A stretch of DNA of 63,487 nt from JBGSYJ01 sp041748075 (GCA_041748075.1 JBGTDX010000109.1:1-63487); one strand, 5' to 3'; shown: positions 26,529 through 36,171, numbered from the stretch's first letter. Numbers and translations are program-made. Notes: generated from the letters alone by a model not told the origin.

Positions 26529-29500
26529 TCACCATCCCGTATGAATTGCGAAACCAAACACGCCGTCTTCTTCGGGTCGCTGGAAGGGGTAGGCGTAATA
26601 GAACTCGATCGGTATGTAACCGCCCAGGAGAATTCTGGCTGCCAGGCCCGCGCTGAACACAGGCACGCGTGCGGTGGTGTCGGTCTCGTACGTGAAGTCG
26701 GCGGATTCGTCTTTGGTCCACGCGGCTCCGCCGTCCACGAATCCAACGAGCTCGGTCGGGAGGAAAGGCATGTTGATCAGGCCGAACTCGTCAGTCCCGA
26801 ACAGTGGAAGGCGCAGTTCGATACCTGCGATACCGATCCTGCTTCCCACCAGGCGTTCGAATTCCGGGCATCCGGTACCCGAGGGTGTGGGTGAACACTC
26901 GATCTCAGGATTGAATGAGCCCGCCTCGTAACCACGCACCAGTGCGCTATTGCCGACGAATAGCGGGCGAAGCCGTCCGCTCTCCGCGTCCTCGCCGAAC
27001 CGGCCGAAGAACAGGCCCCGCACGGCCAATGTCACAGGCCGGCGAAAGAAGTACCGCCGCCAGTCTGCGAGACCCGTCTGATAGTCGAGATCTCCGGTCA
27101 CGGCTCCCGCCTCGTAGCGGTATCGGGTACCGCGAATCGGCGAGACAAAACCGAAGAACGAGCTGTCGCCGACGAAAGCAGCACTACCCTGATACAGGTT
27201 GATTGCTTCCGGCGCATCCTGACTGAAAGTCTGCCGGTCGATGATCCGGTTGCCGACCGCGATGATTTGCTCGACCTCTGCATCGAACCCGTAGCGGAGA
27301 TAGCCGCCATTGACCTCGACGCGTCTGGTGAGGCCGAACGGATATTGAGACAGCAGCTGCAACTGATCGACCGTTACGATCTCCCGCCGCTGCTGATAGA
27401 TGTCCGCAAGAATTTCCTGCCCGTCGACGATCACCGTATCTCGAGCGACTGTCGTGAAGGCGCTCACATAAGGGATGTGGGAAGCGGCCGCCCCGTAGTG
27501 AACTCGCTGACCGCGGTTCAGATAGATCAGTTCCGCGCCGATCGCGCTGCCGATGCTCGTGCTGCTCGATCCACCCTGCACGCTGATCCCGACGTTGTGA
27601 ACGCCGAGTACATCGCTGAAGTACGCGCTGACTGATCCGCCATAGGCCGCGGCGCCCTGAGTGTCCGCTCCGATACCGATCGTTGGAGGTCCCAGATACG
27701 TCAGGCGAAGCCTGGGGTTGTAATCACGCCGGGCGAAGTCGATGTTGGACGCCAGAAGCCCCGCGGCGGGACGGTCCAGATAGCTCGCCACCGTTCCCTG
27801 CTGGGTTGGCGACGGGGGCGGAAGAACTCCCGCCTGCGCCGTGCCCTCGGCGAGACTCGCGGTGACGACCTCACCCGCAAGATCGCCCGAGGCAACGGTG
27901 TAAATATCGAACCGCCCTCTGTTGAAGAGCGAGTAGTACACCTGACCTGTCCGGGACGCCACTGAAAGGGCGGGCGACATCTCGACGATTCCGCTCACTC
28001 CCGTAACGACGTTCGTTATTCTTCTGATGCCTCCGGCCAGGTCATGCCGGAATATGTCCGCCGAACCCTCGGGATCCGCGATGAAGTAGATCGAGCTGCC
28101 GTCGGGTGAATACTGTGGGTTGCTGTGTCTGGCCTCTCCCAGCAGGGATAGGACCGACACCGAGCCGCTCGCAACGTCGATCGTTGCGATTTTCAGTTTG
28201 CCGTATTTGAGCTGTGTGAAGTCCGTCCCCGGGCCGCGATCGGTAGCGAACGCGATCGTGCGACCGTCCGGTGACCAGGCAGGATGGATGGCGGTGTAAC
28301 GATCACTCGTCAGCTGCCGGACCTGGCCGCTCTCGATGTCGTAAAGAAAAATGTCGGTGACTCCGCGGGCCTGGCCGGAGAGCGCGATGGTCCGGCCATC
28401 CGGTGACCAGGCGGGATTCGAAAGCGCATCGACACCCGGAACTTTGATTCTTTTCTCGATTCTCCGGGAGGCGACATCGAGGATGGCAAGTCGGTTGTCC
28501 CCCCTCTCGAACACGATGAACGCGAACTTCGCGCCGTCCGGGGACCAGGTTCCGGCCGAGTCAATGAAGCGAAGCGCATCGATGTGCGGACTGGCGGCAG
28601 CCGATGCGAGAGTCGCGACGACTTCGCCGGAGCTCGCGTCCGCAAGGAACAAACCGATCGAGAACAGCTCCCGGGACGACAGGAATGCGACCCACCGTCC
28701 GTCGGGACTGACTGCCGGCGAGACATTGATCGCCCGCGGGCTCGAATCCGTGATGAGAGGACTGCCGAGTCTCGCCTCCGGCCAGCGGCGAAGGACGACC
28801 GGCTCGTACTGAAGCCGGGTTGCCGCGTGCCAGTCGGCGAACACCTGCTCGGCCGAAACACCCAGCACACGGACAAAGGCCTGCTCGATGCCGTAAAGAC
28901 CCGAAGCCAGGAACAGGTCGATCACCCGTCCGTCGCCGTAAAGGCCTCCGATATACGCCCAGAATGCCTGACCATACTGGTAAGGCGAGAGGCGAGGGTC
29001 ACGGCTCAGCTCCCGGAGGTCGGGAAGAAGGTCGTTGAGTGTCGCATCGCGCATCCACATCGCTGTCTGCGGGTCCTCCCGACCCTGCGACAGATACTCG
29101 GCGAGGCCCTCGATCATCCAGAGTGGAAGTTGCTCGAGTCTGAAGCGCTGCTGACCAGGCCGTTGCCCCTGCCGGTTCGAGATGTCGTACTGGAACACGT
29201 GCACCATCTCATGACCGATGATGTGATCCGTCTCTGCGAAGCTCGCTGTCAGCGGCATGACAATCCGATTCTGAATCGAGTCCGTGAATCCGCCTGTGCC
29301 CTCGCCGATGAAGCCGCCGGTCGTGGTCGTCTGCTGGAAGTCGGGATGGTTTGCGTAGAGAACGATGGGCTTGCGCGCGAACTCGTGGTTGAACACGGCC
29401 GAAAGACGCTCGTACCACCGCTCCGCGACGCGACCCACGTCTTCGATGACAGGAGCCGACTCATCGTAGTAGTAGATGTCGAAGTGGGCGGTCTGCAGTA

Positions 29501-29633
29501 CCTTGAAGTCGAATCGCTCCCACTGCACCTTGTTGCGGCCGAAGTACTGCCCGCTGGCGTCAGCGCTGAGCATGAGAAAGACTGCAGACAGCAGAAGGGA
29601 TCGGGACAGGAAAAGCGGCAACGTGCGGGTCAT
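26529..29633 (-). CDS. Outer-membrane protein fusing gluzincin peptidase, PD40 propeller and beta-barrel
   Basis: A 1034-residue exported protein with a signal peptide (about residues 1-28). Residues 40-270 form a peptidase-MA-like domain with HEMVH at 141-145 and a third-ligand Glu at 175 (EGLAEYLS). Residues about 275-600 contain repeated PD40/TolB blades (SPDGRWVAFLSS, WSPDGAKFAFIVF, WSPDGRTIALSG, WSPDGRTIAFATD, YSPDGSSIYFIAD). The last 380 residues are Gly/Tyr-rich alternating strands ending in an aromatic Trp, like an Omp85-type surface antigen barrel. It probably sits in the outer membrane. No partner gene is evident; the STAS gene follows after 123 bp. Confidence 0.85.
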   Translation of the reverse strand: MTRTLPLFLSRSLLLSAVFLMLSADASGQYFGRNKVQWERFDFKVLQTAHFDIYYYDESAPVIEDVGRVAERWYERLSAVFNHEFARKPIVLYANHPDFQQTTTTGGFIGEGTGGFTDSIQNRIVMPLTASFAETDHIIGHEMVHVFQYDISNRQGQRPGQQRFRLEQLPLWMIEGLAEYLSQGREDPQTAMWMRDATLNDLLPDLRELSRDPRLSPYQYGQAFWAYIGGLYGDGRVIDLFLASGLYGIEQAFVRVLGVSAEQVFADWHAATRLQYEPVVLRRWPEARLGSPLITDSSPRAINVSPAVSPDGRWVAFLSSRELFSIGLFLADASSGEVVATLASAAASPHIDALRFIDSAGTWSPDGAKFAFIVFERGDNRLAILDVASRRIEKRIKVPGVDALSNPAWSPDGRTIALSGQARGVTDIFLYDIESGQVRQLTSDRYTAIHPAWSPDGRTIAFATDRGPGTDFTQLKYGKLKIATIDVASGSVSVLSLLGEARHSNPQYSPDGSSIYFIADPEGSADIFRHDLAGGIRRITNVVTGVSGIVEMSPALSVASRTGQVYYSLFNRGRFDIYTVASGDLAGEVVTASLAEGTAQAGVLPPPSPTQQGTVASYLDRPAAGLLASNIDFARRDYNPRLRLTYLGPPTIGIGADTQGAAAYGGSVSAYFSDVLGVHNVGISVQGGSSSTSIGSAIGAELIYLNRGQRVHYGAAASHIPYVSAFTTVARDTVIVDGQEILADIYQQRREIVTVDQLQLLSQYPFGLTRRVEVNGGYLRYGFDAEVEQIIAVGNRIIDRQTFSQDAPEAINLYQGSAAFVGDSSFFGFVSPIRGTRYRYEAGAVTGDLDYQTGLADWRRYFFRRPVTLAVRGLFFGRFGEDAESGRLRPLFVGNSALVRGYEAGSFNPEIECSPTPSGTGCPEFERLVGSRIGIAGIELRLPLFGTDEFGLINMPFLPTELVGFVDGGAAWTKDESADFTYETDTTARVPVFSAGLAARILLGGYIPIEFYYAYPFQRPEEDGVFGFAIHTGW

Positions 29634-29919
29634 TCGCGTCGGCTCCTGGTTGGCGAACCGTCCGGCATCCCGGACAGCGGTTCACCCTATATTAGTGCCC
29701 GGACAGCCCGCGGTTGCAAGCCGCTGCACCTCGAGAGTGACTATCAGAGCGAGCCGAAGCGCTGCAAGTTCGCTGCCTTAGTGGTTTAGGCGTCCCCTCC
29801 GCGTTCCTTGGAGTGATGGACGATCGCGCTTGACGCGCCCTGTCTCAGCATAAGGACACATTTCCGGGAAAGAGGACAGACCGGGCCGGACACTCCCGTG
29901 TGTCAGGGATCGATCGGGT
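29634..29919. other. Intergenic region without a recognised gene
   Basis: About 286 bp between the start of the 1034-residue protein gene and the end of the ferredoxin gene. It should hold the promoter of the former; a TAATAT-like hexamer on the minus strand near 29690 could be a -10 element, but this is weak. I looked for tRNA-like cloverleaf structure and found none. Confidence 0.4.
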
Positions 29920-30183
29920 CTAGCCGTAACCGAAATGTTCGTCATTCAGCTTGATGAAGTTGTGCCATTTCTCCGGCACCAGATCCTCCGGAAAGATCGC
30001 CTGTACCGGGCAGGCCGGTTCGCAGGCACCGCAGTCGATGCAGACCTCCCGGTCGATGTACAGCATGGTCGCAGCTTCGAAATCCGCCTCGTCCTTCCGC
30101 GGATGAATGCAATCCACCGGGCAGACATCGACACACGCGGTGTCCTTGGTTCCGATGCACGGCTCGGCAATGATATAGGTCAT
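29920..30183 (-). CDS. Ferredoxin, two iron-sulphur clusters (7Fe/8Fe type)
   Basis: An 87-residue bacterial ferredoxin. The ATG at 30183 has a GGAGGGGGA ribosome binding site just upstream. The first motif (CIGTKDTACVDVCPVDC) has the widened spacing typical of seven-iron ferredoxins, where one cluster may be 3Fe-4S; the second (CIDCGACEPACP) is a standard 4Fe-4S motif. The C-terminal extension (EKWHNFIKLNDEHFGYG) is also common in this type. It carries electrons at low potential in the cytoplasm; its partner enzyme is not encoded nearby. It is divergent from the PH-domain gene. Confidence 0.93.
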   Translation of the reverse strand: MTYIIAEPCIGTKDTACVDVCPVDCIHPRKDEADFEAATMLYIDREVCIDCGACEPACPVQAIFPEDLVPEKWHNFIKLNDEHFGYG

Positions 30184-30328
30184 TCTCCCCCTCCGATTAC
30201 GGCGACAGAATTTAACACGCCTCATCGATATTCGAAACGGGACTTCGGAAAATTCCCCGATTCGTTCAGAATGAAGGCTCGCCCGACATCCTCGCCAAGT
30301 TCGCCGCCTCGAATACCAGGGAGACCCG

Positions 30329-30943
30329 ATGCGATCCATCAAAGAGCAGCTCCAACCGAATGAAACGATTCTCTATGTCGCAAAACTGACTCGAATCGCG
30401 CTCAACGTGTCGCTGATCCTTCTGGTCCTCCTGGGGCTCGTGGCCATCGTCTTCTGGTCTCGCACCGGCAACATGCTCACCTGGATCATCGCCGGTGCGC
30501 TCTCACTTCCTCTGATGTTCACGATCGTCAACACCTGGATCGCCCTGTCGACCAATCACTACATCCTGACCAACCGGCGCGTATTGAAACAGACCGGCAT
30601 CATTTCCAAGCACTCGGGAAGCTCCTACCTCGACAAGATCAACAACGTAGAACACCGTCAGACGTTCCTGGGCCGCATGCTCAATTTCGGCGATGTCGAG
30701 ATCGACACCGCAAGCGAAACCGGGACCACGACCTTCCGTGGGATCGAGAGCCCGATCGCATTCCAGAGAGCCATCCTCGGAGCGTCGGAAGAATATCGCC
30801 ATCAAGGCCGCGGAGCGGCTCCCCCGGCCGCCACACCTTCGTCGGCCGACCAGATCCGCCAGCTGAAATCCCTTCTGGACGATGGGCTCATCACTCAGGA
30901 AGAGTACTCCTCGAAACGGCAGAAGCTGTTGGATGGAATGTAG
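30329..30943 (+). CDS. Membrane PH-domain (bPH2) protein with C-terminal SHOCT motif
   Basis: A 204-residue protein with two hydrophobic helices near the N-terminus (about residues 27-75), then a bPH2/YdbS-like domain (YILTNRRVLKQTGIISKHSGSSYLDKINNVEH). The C-terminus after an Ala/Pro linker is a SHOCT oligomerisation motif (IRQLKSLLDDGLITQEEYSSKRQKLL). Proteins of this build are common but their role is undefined; they sit in the inner membrane with the PH domain in the cytoplasm. It converges on the long GreA gene with a 14-bp gap. Confidence 0.85.
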   Translation: MRSIKEQLQPNETILYVAKLTRIALNVSLILLVLLGLVAIVFWSRTGNMLTWIIAGALSLPLMFTIVNTWIALSTNHYILTNRRVLKQTGIISKHSGSSYLDKINNVEHRQTFLGRMLNFGDVEIDTASETGTTTFRGIESPIAFQRAILGASEEYRHQGRGAAPPAATPSSADQIRQLKSLLDDGLITQEEYSSKRQKLLDGM

Positions 30944-30957
30944 GGCCTACCTGCAAA

Positions 30958-33027
30958 TCATTCCCGCCATTTCGCAATCCCAACAATCTCATAGTCATTC
31001 CCCATGAACGAGACGATGTCCCCCTGGGTGTGTCCGAGGATGGCTTTTGAGACGTCGGCCTGGCTCGAGTAGATCCCGCGTTCAGGATCGGACTCCCACG
31101 GTCCGAGAATCGTGACTTCACGACTCTCATCACCATTGCGAAGTGCGATTCTGGTCCCGATACGAACCGATGAGATATCGACTGTGTCGGGATCGAGCAC
31201 GCGGGCGCGCGCGAGGTCAGCCTGCAACTCGCCCACGCGCGCGGAGAGATACTCGGCGCGGGCCCTCGCTGCCTTGTACTCGAAGTTCTCACGAAGGTCG
31301 CCCATCTCGCGAGCTTCCTGAAGCGCTTTCGAATTCGCCGGGATCTCGACTTTCTTGAGATTTTCGAGCTCTTCGCGCTTCGCCGCGAACGATTCCGACG
31401 TGGTGTAGAAGACTTCGACCTGAGGCTCCCGGAGTGACGGGAACTTCATCAGTGCGGCCGTACGGAGGATGTCCCGGCGGTACTCTTCGAGAAGTCCGTA
31501 ACGCTCGAGCGTGTCGACCAGTTTCCTTGCCTGCTCCTCGTTGTCGGTCTTCATTACGATCTGAATACCGAGTGCGCCCTTGTCGAAGAACTCCCGCAGC
31601 CGCGGCTTCAGCGGGCCGAACTCGTCCGATCCGATGGCGTCGAGCAGCTGAAACAACAACGCATACGGAGCCTTTTCGGGAATCTCGTCCCGCTCAGCGA
31701 GCCGGGAGCAATACCAGTAGAACGCCTTCGGATGACGCCGGGGATATCGCAGCGTCTCATCGATCAGCCGTTCGCAGAGCCGGGGATGCGCAACTTCCAG
31801 CTCATTCATGATCAGCGTGAGAATCCGCGGATCCTCATCGATGAAGAACACCTCGGAGAAGACTTTCGGCCACTCTGGATGTCGCTCGCGTATGTCCCGG
31901 AGTGCTTTTTCGCGGAGCGTCCTGTCGGAGACAGCAGCCACGATGCGCGATGCGAGCGGCCCGACGAGCATCTCGGTCGCATCGAGCTCCGTATCGAATT
32001 CTCCCGGCAGCTTCTCGAGAACTGCGAGAATCTCCCACGCGAGCGCCGGATCCGTCTTTGCCTCTTTTGCCGCCTGCGTCGCAAGCGTCTGTGAAAAATG
32101 GTCCGCAAGGGCGGAGCTTCGAGCGCTGTGCTTCTTCGCCAGTTCCAGCTTTGCCCGCGTCGCGGCCCGACCAAAGTCCTTCCGGATCGTATCCTCGGCT
32201 GCCTCACTCGAGGCACTCCAGGAGTAATTCGCGCGCGCGCCGGCGCCGCTGATGATGATCTGCGGGTTCTTGCGAGCGGAAGCCCACCACGAGCTCCATC
32301 GCGCTTCCGGCACTACCCCGATCATCGCGTCCTTCACCTCGGACGCCGTCATGGGTCTCCCGAAACTCTGGAGAAGCCGGGCAAACGTCTCTGCCGGAGA
32401 CTTCGCAACCGTTGCTTTCAAACCCTCGGGATCTTCAATCTTTTCGCGGAGTATGTGACCGGGCGGGAGAGGGATGAGAAACTTCTGCGCTGCACCAAGG
32501 GGAACGGACACTCGCTTGTCCCGCTCGAAATCGAGTCTGCAGATGCCGAGGTCGAGGTTCAGCTCGATCACGGCACCTGCGCCCCGGCCTGCCATGAAGT
32601 AAACCTCACCCTCGTCGTAAAGGAGCGCTCCGTCGACTTTCTCGGCCTTCTCGACAGGATTGCCGCTCGGGTCGGAAAACTTCACGTGCTCCATCACTCG
32701 CGAGAAGTTGGGTCTCGAAGAGTAGGTGCCGGTCAACGCTTCCTCAAACTCCTTCCGGAGATTTGCGGGCTGCTTTGCGAGTCGACCGATTTCTTTGAGA
32801 ACCTTGAGCCGTCCCGCCCAATCTTCACGGGCGACGAGCGCGTCGCCGAGAAGACCCAGAAGCGCATCGGAGCGTCCCCGCTCCTCGGCCTTTCTGAGGG
32901 CTCTGGCGGTGGCGAGGAAATCCTCCACGTCTGAGATATTCGATTCGAGTCTGGCCAGCCAGAGCGCTTCCACCTCCTCGAATTTCCTGCTCTCGATGAG
33001 TGGCTTCGCCTCGCTTGTCAAACTCAA
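30958..33027 (-). CDS. GreA/GreB-type transcript cleavage factor with long N-terminal extension
   Basis: A 689-residue protein. The last 150 residues are a GreA module: a coiled coil with the tip motif (REMGDLRENFEYKAARA) and an FKBP-like domain (VTILGPWESDPERGIYSS and SFMGNDYEIVGI). The acidic tip residues needed to stimulate RNA polymerase cleavage are present. The first 530 residues are helical, repeat-like and unusual; GreA proteins with extensions of this size are known in Chlamydiae and some other phyla. The extension is intact and starts at a normal ATG. It lies downstream of mpl and a 52-residue gene on the same strand. Confidence 0.88.
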   Translation of the reverse strand: MSLTSEAKPLIESRKFEEVEALWLARLESNISDVEDFLATARALRKAEERGRSDALLGLLGDALVAREDWAGRLKVLKEIGRLAKQPANLRKEFEEALTGTYSSRPNFSRVMEHVKFSDPSGNPVEKAEKVDGALLYDEGEVYFMAGRGAGAVIELNLDLGICRLDFERDKRVSVPLGAAQKFLIPLPPGHILREKIEDPEGLKATVAKSPAETFARLLQSFGRPMTASEVKDAMIGVVPEARWSSWWASARKNPQIIISGAGARANYSWSASSEAAEDTIRKDFGRAATRAKLELAKKHSARSSALADHFSQTLATQAAKEAKTDPALAWEILAVLEKLPGEFDTELDATEMLVGPLASRIVAAVSDRTLREKALRDIRERHPEWPKVFSEVFFIDEDPRILTLIMNELEVAHPRLCERLIDETLRYPRRHPKAFYWYCSRLAERDEIPEKAPYALLFQLLDAIGSDEFGPLKPRLREFFDKGALGIQIVMKTDNEEQARKLVDTLERYGLLEEYRRDILRTAALMKFPSLREPQVEVFYTTSESFAAKREELENLKKVEIPANSKALQEAREMGDLRENFEYKAARARAEYLSARVGELQADLARARVLDPDTVDISSVRIGTRIALRNGDESREVTILGPWESDPERGIYSSQADVSKAILGHTQGDIVSFMGNDYEIVGIAKWRE

Positions 33028-33124
33028 AATCGTCTTCCTCCCGGGACCGGTGGTGCAGGTCTAATGTTTACTGTTGACGCAGGCGGAAATCAAGCGTGCC
33101 CGGGGGGGCCGCACCTGACCCCGA

Positions 33125-33283
33125 TCAACGGCGTAGCCGGACCAGCGCCTGAAAGACGTCGAACGGAAGGCTCTCGGAATGGACCACATTGCGGAGGTGA
33201 TGCAGCGAGGTCTTTCTTTCGCGAACATCCTCGATGGCAATGTTGTGCTTCCGGAGGACTTCATGTGCTTTCTTTTCGGGCAT
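33125..33283 (-). CDS. Small hypothetical protein, 52 aa
   Basis: This short frame has a good Shine-Dalgarno (AGGAG, 8 bp before the ATG at 33283) and a sensible charged product beginning MPEKKAHEVLRKHN and ending ALVRLRR. It is predicted helical, with no signal or membrane span. It lies between mpl (91 bp upstream) and the long greA-like gene (98 bp downstream), all on the minus strand. Longer frames over the same bases are Cys/Arg/Ser-rich and look like shadows. No function can be assigned. Confidence 0.65.
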   Translation of the reverse strand: MPEKKAHEVLRKHNIAIEDVRERKTSLHHLRNVVHSESLPFDVFQALVRLRR

Positions 33284-33373
33284 TTCACTGACTCCTGATA
33301 TGGGTTAAAAACTGCGGAGGCTGCTGCGTAACGAGCTGAAAACGGAGTCAGGTGGGGTTGTATTCCGCGGCCT

Positions 33374-34810
33374 TCACTCTTTCAGCGCCGCGAGAATCTT
33401 CTCGTGAACCCCGCCGAATGCGCCGGAAGACATCACGATCACGACGTCGCCGTCTTTCGCCTCGTCGGCGATCCTTCGGGCGATCTCTTCGAAGCCATCG
33501 ATCTGCTCGGCCGGAATCCCGTGTCCCTCGAGGCTTGCGACGATATTCGGTACCGACATCATCTTCTCGATTCCGTAGCGGTTGACGAACCGCTCTTTAT
33601 GAAAGATGGGTCCGATGATGACGCGATCCGCCTGACGGAATGCCTTTTCGTAACCCTCCTCGAATTCCTTCCGGCCCGACGAGATCGACTTCGGCTCGAA
33701 GACGCCCCAGATCCGGCTCCCCGGGTAACGCGAGCGCGCACCGTTGAGCGTCGTTTCGATGGCGGTCGGGTGGTGCGCGAAATCATCGATGACCGTCACG
33801 CCCCGCTCGACGCCCCGAACTTCCATCCGGCGCCGGATGCCTTCGAAAGTCTCCAGGCCCTTCTGAATCTCTTCCGCCTGGACTCCGAGCAGCCGGCAGG
33901 CCGCGATGTTCGCCAGGGCGTTGAGAACATTGTGCTGCCCGGAGAGAGTCGAGCTGAAACGGCGCCACTCCTGACCCTCCCAGTAGACAGTGAACTCGGA
34001 CCGCTCCCGCGTGAACTCGATGTCCGTTGCCCGGATGTCGCAGTCCGTACCCATTCCGAAAGTGAACCAGCGCGCCATTGCCTCGTCCCGGAGCGGCCTG
34101 ACGTTCGGATCGTCCCCGTTTGCGATGATCACATCCTCAGGGGCCACCTGGCGTACGGCCGCCCGGAATGCTGCGACGATCGCGTCGAGGTTCTCGTAGA
34201 TGTCCGCGTGATCGAACTCGATATTGTTCAGAATCAGCGTGTTTGCCGCGTAGTGGAGGAACTTCGGGCCCTTGTCGAAAAATGCGGTGTTGTATTCGTC
34301 CCCCTCGATGACAAAGTGCTCACCCTCTCCCAGCTTGAAATTCTGACCGAAGTTGACCGGAATGCCTCCCACGACCATGCCGGGATCGCGGCCCGCCGCT
34401 TCCAGCATCCAGGCCAAAAGCGACGTCGTAGTCGTCTTGCCATGCGTTCCGGTCACGACGATCGAATGTTTGCCCTTGATGAAAAGGTGATAGATCGTCT
34501 CGGGCATCGAGATATAGGGGAGATCCATCTCCAGAACCGCTGCCGCTTCGGGATTGGTGATCGCAGCGGCGTTCCCGATCACAACCAGATCGGGGCGAAA
34601 CGTCTCGAGGTGCTCCTTCGTATAGCCTTCGAGGACTTTGATTCCCAGACGCTCGAGGTAAGTCGACATCGGCGGGTAGACGTGCTCATCCGAGCCTCCG
34701 ATCTCGAAACCCCGGGCCTCGAGCATTCCGGCCAGGGACGCCATGCCCGTCCCGCAGATGCCGATCAGGTAGATGCGCCGGACATCACCGGGAGTGTGAA
34801 CATGGGGCAT
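33374..34810 (-). CDS. mpl: UDP-MurNAc:L-Ala-gamma-D-Glu-meso-DAP ligase (Mpl)
   Basis: A 478-residue Mur-ligase-family enzyme. The N-terminal Rossmann motif IYLIGICGTGMASLAG, the ATP loop VTGTHGKTTTTS and the EGDEYNTAFFD segment typical of Mpl are clear, with IDDFAHHPTAIETTL marking the C-terminal domain. Mpl reattaches the recovered murein tripeptide to UDP-MurNAc in the cytoplasm. This implies a meso-DAP peptidoglycan and an active recycling pathway. It is the first gene of a possible unit with the 52-residue protein and the long GreA. The other recycling genes are not in the window. Confidence 0.93.
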   Translation of the reverse strand: MPHVHTPGDVRRIYLIGICGTGMASLAGMLEARGFEIGGSDEHVYPPMSTYLERLGIKVLEGYTKEHLETFRPDLVVIGNAAAITNPEAAAVLEMDLPYISMPETIYHLFIKGKHSIVVTGTHGKTTTTSLLAWMLEAAGRDPGMVVGGIPVNFGQNFKLGEGEHFVIEGDEYNTAFFDKGPKFLHYAANTLILNNIEFDHADIYENLDAIVAAFRAAVRQVAPEDVIIANGDDPNVRPLRDEAMARWFTFGMGTDCDIRATDIEFTRERSEFTVYWEGQEWRRFSSTLSGQHNVLNALANIAACRLLGVQAEEIQKGLETFEGIRRRMEVRGVERGVTVIDDFAHHPTAIETTLNGARSRYPGSRIWGVFEPKSISSGRKEFEEGYEKAFRQADRVIIGPIFHKERFVNRYGIEKMMSVPNIVASLEGHGIPAEQIDGFEEIARRIADEAKDGDVVIVMSSGAFGGVHEKILAALKE

Positions 34811-35016
34811 TCGAGTTCCTCACTGATTCGTTCGGATTGCTGCCGTGCCAGGGGCACTGCAGGGACAGAAAGCAGCAATAGTGCATAACCGGTGCTTGGA
34901 ATAGCGCCGGATCCGCTCGATTTTCGAGTAGGATCCATGGAATAGCAACGCTGAAGAGGGCTGTTCCCAGACACAGTTCCCGGGATATCCCGCTTCACCA
35001 ACAGGAGGAATCACCC

Positions 35017-36078
35017 ATGTCGTCCAGACGCGCCCTCGTTTCAGTTCTCACGGTGCTGGTTGCCTTTACGTTTTCATCGGTTGCATTCGGCCAGGAGGCC
35101 AGCGGAACACCGCGCCTCAGCCTCGTGGAGCCACTCAAGGATTTCGGCACCGTCGCCAAGGGTGAAAAGCTGGACTGGAGCTTCGTCGTCCGGAATACGG
35201 GTGACGCGGACCTGCACATCCTCGCGGTTCGTCCCGCCTGCGGATGCACGGTCGCCGACTTCGACAAGATCATCAAGCCGGGTGAGACCGGAAAGATCAG
35301 CGCCCACGTGGACACTTCGACGTTCTCCGGTCCTACCTCCAGGGGAATCACCGTCGAGACCAACGATCCGAACACGCCATCCGCACAGCTCACCATCCAC
35401 GCCATCGTCAAGCCGTATGTCGAGGCGTTTCCCGCGGGCTTCCTTCGCTACAACCTGATCCAGGGGGACACCGAGGTGAAGTCGGTCACGATGTTTACCG
35501 AAGAGATTGAACCGTTCGAGATCCTCCGCGCAGAAGTGCCCGGCGACCACGTGAAGGTCGACATCACAAAGGTCGAGGACAACCAGCGTATCCCGGGCAA
35601 GGGACGCAACGGCCAGGCGCAATACAGGCTCGACGTCACACTCGGCGGCCCTACCGCAAGAGTCGGTCCCATCGCCGAGCGGATCAATATCGTCACCAAC
35701 TCAAAGAATCAGCCCGAGTACTCGTTGAATCTCAGCGGCGTGGTTCGCCCGAGCTACAAGGTAATTCCGACCGTGTTGAATTTTGGGGAGGTCTCGACAG
35801 GCGAGAACTCGGCCCAGAACATCGTGATCTCTTCGAACAGCCTTCGGTCTCCTCAGGAGTTCAAGGTCACGAAGGTGGAGTCGGCTTCACCGGCCGTCAC
35901 CGCGGAAGCGAAACCGACAGAAGTGCCGGGGGAGTACGAGATCACCGTCAGACTGGCCAAGAACGCCAAGGCCGGCGCTCTCGACAGCAACCTGAAGATC
36001 TTCACCACAGATGCCGCGAATCCGGTTTACACGCTCCCGGTCAAGGGAACGATCAAAGCCGCCGGCGCATCGAAGTAG
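35017..36078 (+). CDS. Secreted DUF1573-domain protein
   Basis: A 353-residue exported protein with a Sec signal (cleavage near FGQ-EA) and a strong GGAGGA ribosome binding site. Residues about 33-140 are a DUF1573 domain (DFGTVAKGEKLDWSFVV, then VRPACGCTVADFDK). A related domain (LNFGEVSTGENSAQNI) is repeated near residue 250. These are immunoglobulin-like beta sandwiches; function unknown. The CGC motif could bind metal or form a disulphide. It is transcribed alone from a 206-bp upstream region and ends before a hairpin. Confidence 0.88.
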   Translation: MSSRRALVSVLTVLVAFTFSSVAFGQEASGTPRLSLVEPLKDFGTVAKGEKLDWSFVVRNTGDADLHILAVRPACGCTVADFDKIIKPGETGKISAHVDTSTFSGPTSRGITVETNDPNTPSAQLTIHAIVKPYVEAFPAGFLRYNLIQGDTEVKSVTMFTEEIEPFEILRAEVPGDHVKVDITKVEDNQRIPGKGRNGQAQYRLDVTLGGPTARVGPIAERINIVTNSKNQPEYSLNLSGVVRPSYKVIPTVLNFGEVSTGENSAQNIVISSNSLRSPQEFKVTKVESASPAVTAEAKPTEVPGEYEITVRLAKNAKAGALDSNLKIFTTDAANPVYTLPVKGTIKAAGASK

Positions 36079-36085
36079 GCCACTT

Positions 36086-36125
36086 CTGACCCCTCTCTCC
36101 GCGTCAGCTGAGAGAGGGGCGTCAG
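36086..36125. terminator. Hairpin between convergent genes, probable terminator
   Basis: A perfect 10-bp stem CCCCTCTCTC (36090-36099) with GAGAGAGGGG (36110-36119) and a 10-nt loop lies 11 bp after the DUF1573 stop; CTGA and TCAG extend it outside. There is no clear U tract, so termination efficiency is uncertain. It could serve both this gene and the convergent O-methyltransferase gene. Confidence 0.6.
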
Positions 36126-36171
36126 GACCGCGGCAGAAGTAGACGCGATCGGCGTGTAGCGGGAGAAGTTC

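Noticed and set aside
29634..29919. tRNA or small RNA gene in the intergenic gap
   Set aside because: No cloverleaf, CCA end or strong terminator could be recognised.
33284..33353. Possible further AGTCAGT-family heptamer locus
   Set aside because: Only about one and a half units per arm (ACTGACTCC and GGAGTCAGG) are present, too short to separate from chance.
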